Assembly (NCBI GenBank): GCA_030753265.1
Contig: JASMCQ010000057.1
Location: 1-23,918, forward strand
Source of the DNA: Dehalococcoidia bacterium
Lineage (GTDB): Bacteria > Chloroflexota > Dehalococcoidia > UBA3495
Length of the DNA: 23,918 nt
Direction of reading: 5' to 3'
Shown: one piece after another, positions 22,395 through 23,918 of the stretch
How the letters are laid out: every line of letters begins with the position of its first letter
How positions within the stretch are numbered: position 1 is the first letter of the stretch
Program-made: the position numbers and the translations under genes
The notes under the pieces: model-generated
The model's database searches: none
Seen by the model: only the letters and a program-made list of their open reading frames with translations
Told to the model about the DNA's origin: nothing

Positions 22395-23300
22395 CTAGCC
22401 TCGGCCGAACCGGATCGCCTGGTCCACGATGTCCAGGCCCACGGACTCACTCCAGGCGGCCAGAAGTTGCTGGGTTATGGGTCCGGGCTTCCCGTCGCCT
22501 AGCTCGCGCCGGTCCACCCTGGTCACCGGTACCACGCACGGGCTGGTGCCGGAGAAGAAGGCCTCATCGGCCGTGTAGAGGTCGTAGGGTTGGAGGTCTT
22601 CCTCCACCACGGGGATGTCTAGCCCTCGCGCCAGGTCAAATACCGTCTCCCGGGAGATGCCCTGGAGGATGGCGCGGTCTCCGGGGGTCCGGATGACCCC
22701 ATCGCTGACCAGGAACACGTTGTATCCGGTCCCTTCGGTTAGGTTGCCCTCGCCGTCCATGAGGATCGGCCAGCCCTCCGGGTCCACGTCACCCGCCTCC
22801 AGGTCGGCCATGTTGAAGTTCATCCGGCTGTAGTGCTTGACCTTGGGATCCAGTGACTCCACCGGGTAGCTCCGGCTACGGGCGATGACGCCGTGGGCTC
22901 CCTGGCCGTAGAGCCCGGCGAACCGGCCGAAGTCGATCGCTCCCACCTTGAAGCAGACGGTGGGCGGCCCGGCGTCGCGAGCCCAGCGGCCCGGCCCCCT
23001 GGTCACGAACACGGTGACGGTGAAGTCGCCTGCTTCGGCGCGCAGGTGCTCGTTCCGCCGGATAACCTCTTCGCCGATGTCCTGCATCTCCTCCGGAGGC
23101 AGGCCGGGATCGATGCGGACGAACTTGAGGGAGCGGTACATCCGGTCGATGTGCTCCTTCATTCGGAAGCTCTTGCCGTTGAAGGTGCGGGCGACATCGA
23201 AGACCACGTCTCCGACCATGAAGCCCCGATCCAAGGGGCTGATCTTTACCTGGCTGAATGGTACCCACTCGCCATTGAAGTACGCCGTGTACTCAGCCAT
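22395..23300 (-). CDS. Class IV PLP aminotransferase (branched-chain / D-amino acid aminotransferase-like)
   Basis: A 301-residue fold-type IV PLP enzyme. Lys155 (DPKVKHYSRMNF) is the expected Schiff-base lysine. The phosphate and substrate loops are EGTGYNVFLVSDGVIRTP, LQGISRETVFDLARGL and FFSGTSPCVVPVTRVDRR with DGKPGPIT. The N-terminus YFNGEWVPFSQVKISPLDRGFMVGDVVFD is typical of branched-chain and D-amino-acid transaminases; aminodeoxychorismate lyase is a further relative. The sequence alone does not separate these, though branched-chain transaminase is the commonest role. ATG 23300 follows GGAGGGAGAG; an upstream ATG at 23372 would add 24 unlike residues. The metallo-hydrolase gene lies 216 bp upstream on the same strand. 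Confidence 0.9.
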   Translation of the reverse strand: MAEYTAYFNGEWVPFSQVKISPLDRGFMVGDVVFDVARTFNGKSFRMKEHIDRMYRSLKFVRIDPGLPPEEMQDIGEEVIRRNEHLRAEAGDFTVTVFVTRGPGRWARDAGPPTVCFKVGAIDFGRFAGLYGQGAHGVIARSRSYPVESLDPKVKHYSRMNFNMADLEAGDVDPEGWPILMDGEGNLTEGTGYNVFLVSDGVIRTPGDRAILQGISRETVFDLARGLDIPVVEEDLQPYDLYTADEAFFSGTSPCVVPVTRVDRRELGDGKPGPITQQLLAAWSESVGLDIVDQAIRFGRG

Positions 23301-23516
23301 CTCTCCCTCCCATAAACGTATGTCGCAATTCACCGGAAAGCCATGGACGATCTTGATTTGACTTCTTGGCATCCCCGGTTGTTTCTGCCGTCAGGCCGGG
23401 GGTCCCAACGATGGTCTCCTTATCCCAGTTGCCTGACCGGACAGCCATCGCCATAATTGGCTGGAGTACCCGGACATCCAACCACGCGGGCACGCGGTGA
23501 CCCCTGGCCGGCCTGC

Positions 23517-23918
23517 CTAGAGCGTGACCCTCATGTCGGCCCGGCATACCAGAAATTCTACGCCGAGCTTCCGGGCAAGCCGCCTCAGTTCGCTTTTGAC
23601 CTGCACTTCCCACGGCGGGTTCATGTGCGTAACGATCACCTTCGGCAAGTACCCTCGCTCCTTCTTGAAGCTCACCAGCGCTTCTTCGAGCAAACGAGGG
23701 GTCAAATGACCGACTTTCAATGCCCAGGCCTCATTCTCGTTGCCGAAGGTGACCTCAGTGAGCAGCGTGCTGGGGGCAACGTGCTCCCAGGCGTCGCTCA
23801 GACCCTGGCCCGTGTCTCCAGTGTAGAACAGGCTGACATCGCCCGACGCAATCTGAAAACCCGCGGCAGGGACCGTATGAGGGACTGGGACGGCCATCAC
23901 GGTGTAGTCGAGCACCTT
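23517..23918 (-). CDS. Metallo-beta-lactamase fold hydrolase, C-terminal part (cut by window edge)
   Basis: Open to the end of the window, so the N-terminus, with the first metal-binding HxHxDH motif, lies outside. The visible roughly 133 residues have PVPHTVPAAGFQIASGDVSLFYTGDTG, a strand and loop with the bridging Asp (TGDTG). TEVTFGNENEAWALKVGHLTP and VIVTHMNPPWE, with the late His, follow. This resembles class II cyclic-nucleotide phosphodiesterases and related hydrolases; the substrate is not certain. It would act in the cytosol, with no sign of membrane segments in the visible part. The frame continues upstream of the GTG at 23915, so that codon need not be the start. Confidence 0.8.
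   Translation of the reverse strand, partial: KVLDYTVMAVPVPHTVPAAGFQIASGDVSLFYTGDTGQGLSDAWEHVAPSTLLTEVTFGNENEAWALKVGHLTPRLLEEALVSFKKERGYLPKVIVTHMNPPWEVQVKSELRRLARKLGVEFLVCRADMRVTL

Overview
This is a GC-rich bacterial chromosomal segment (about 60% or more G+C by eye). It looks like a Chloroflexota genome of the Dehalococcoidia/SAR202 kind, probably from a metagenome. That placement is inference. It rests on the gene mix (a luciferase-like oxidoreductase, two acyl-CoA dehydrogenases, an HMG-CoA-synthase-like/DUF35 fusion next to a thiolase, a Pro/Thr-rich lipoprotein), frequent TTG and GTG starts, and a dispersed palindromic intergenic repeat. No rRNA, tRNA, CRISPR array or transposase gene was seen.

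Layout. Positions 1-4.8 kb hold three de novo purine genes, purF-purM-purH, all on +. There is no purN between purM and purH. purF seems to be read from a promoter so close to its GTG that the mRNA would be leaderless. A terminator-like hairpin follows purH. From 4.9 to 9.5 kb (+) come a DEDDy 3'-5' exonuclease-like protein, a family 2 glycosyltransferase, a short-chain dehydrogenase, a proline/threonine-stalked lipoprotein with a ComEA-like helix-hairpin-helix end (split by an apparent one-base deletion), and a luciferase-like oxidoreductase. Between 9.8 and 11.5 kb, on the minus strand, are a lipoprotein-type S41 C-terminal processing protease and smpB, 3 bases apart.

From 11.6 to 20.5 kb (+) lies an acyl-CoA-centred region: the HMG-CoA-synthase-like/zinc-ribbon/OB-fold fusion, a thiolase, an acyl-CoA dehydrogenase, a MaoC-like hot-dog protein, a DinB-like protein, hemA (glutamyl-tRNA reductase) behind two leader hairpins, and a second acyl-CoA dehydrogenase. 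The last 2.8 kb is on the minus strand: an unrecognised Cys-containing protein, a class IV aminotransferase, and the C-terminal part of a metallo-beta-lactamase-fold hydrolase cut by the window edge.

How they fit together. The purine genes are housekeeping. The acyl-CoA genes look like a catabolic set: dehydrogenation, a hot-dog step, thiolysis, and oxidoreductases for an unidentified acyl or alicyclic substrate. The most notable points are the fusion protein, which appears to lack all three HMG-CoA-synthase catalytic residues but sits beside an intact thiolase; a MaoC protein without its catalytic Asp/His; the frameshifted lipoprotein; a three-copy structured intergenic repeat; and the unrecognised protein at 21.1-22.0 kb.
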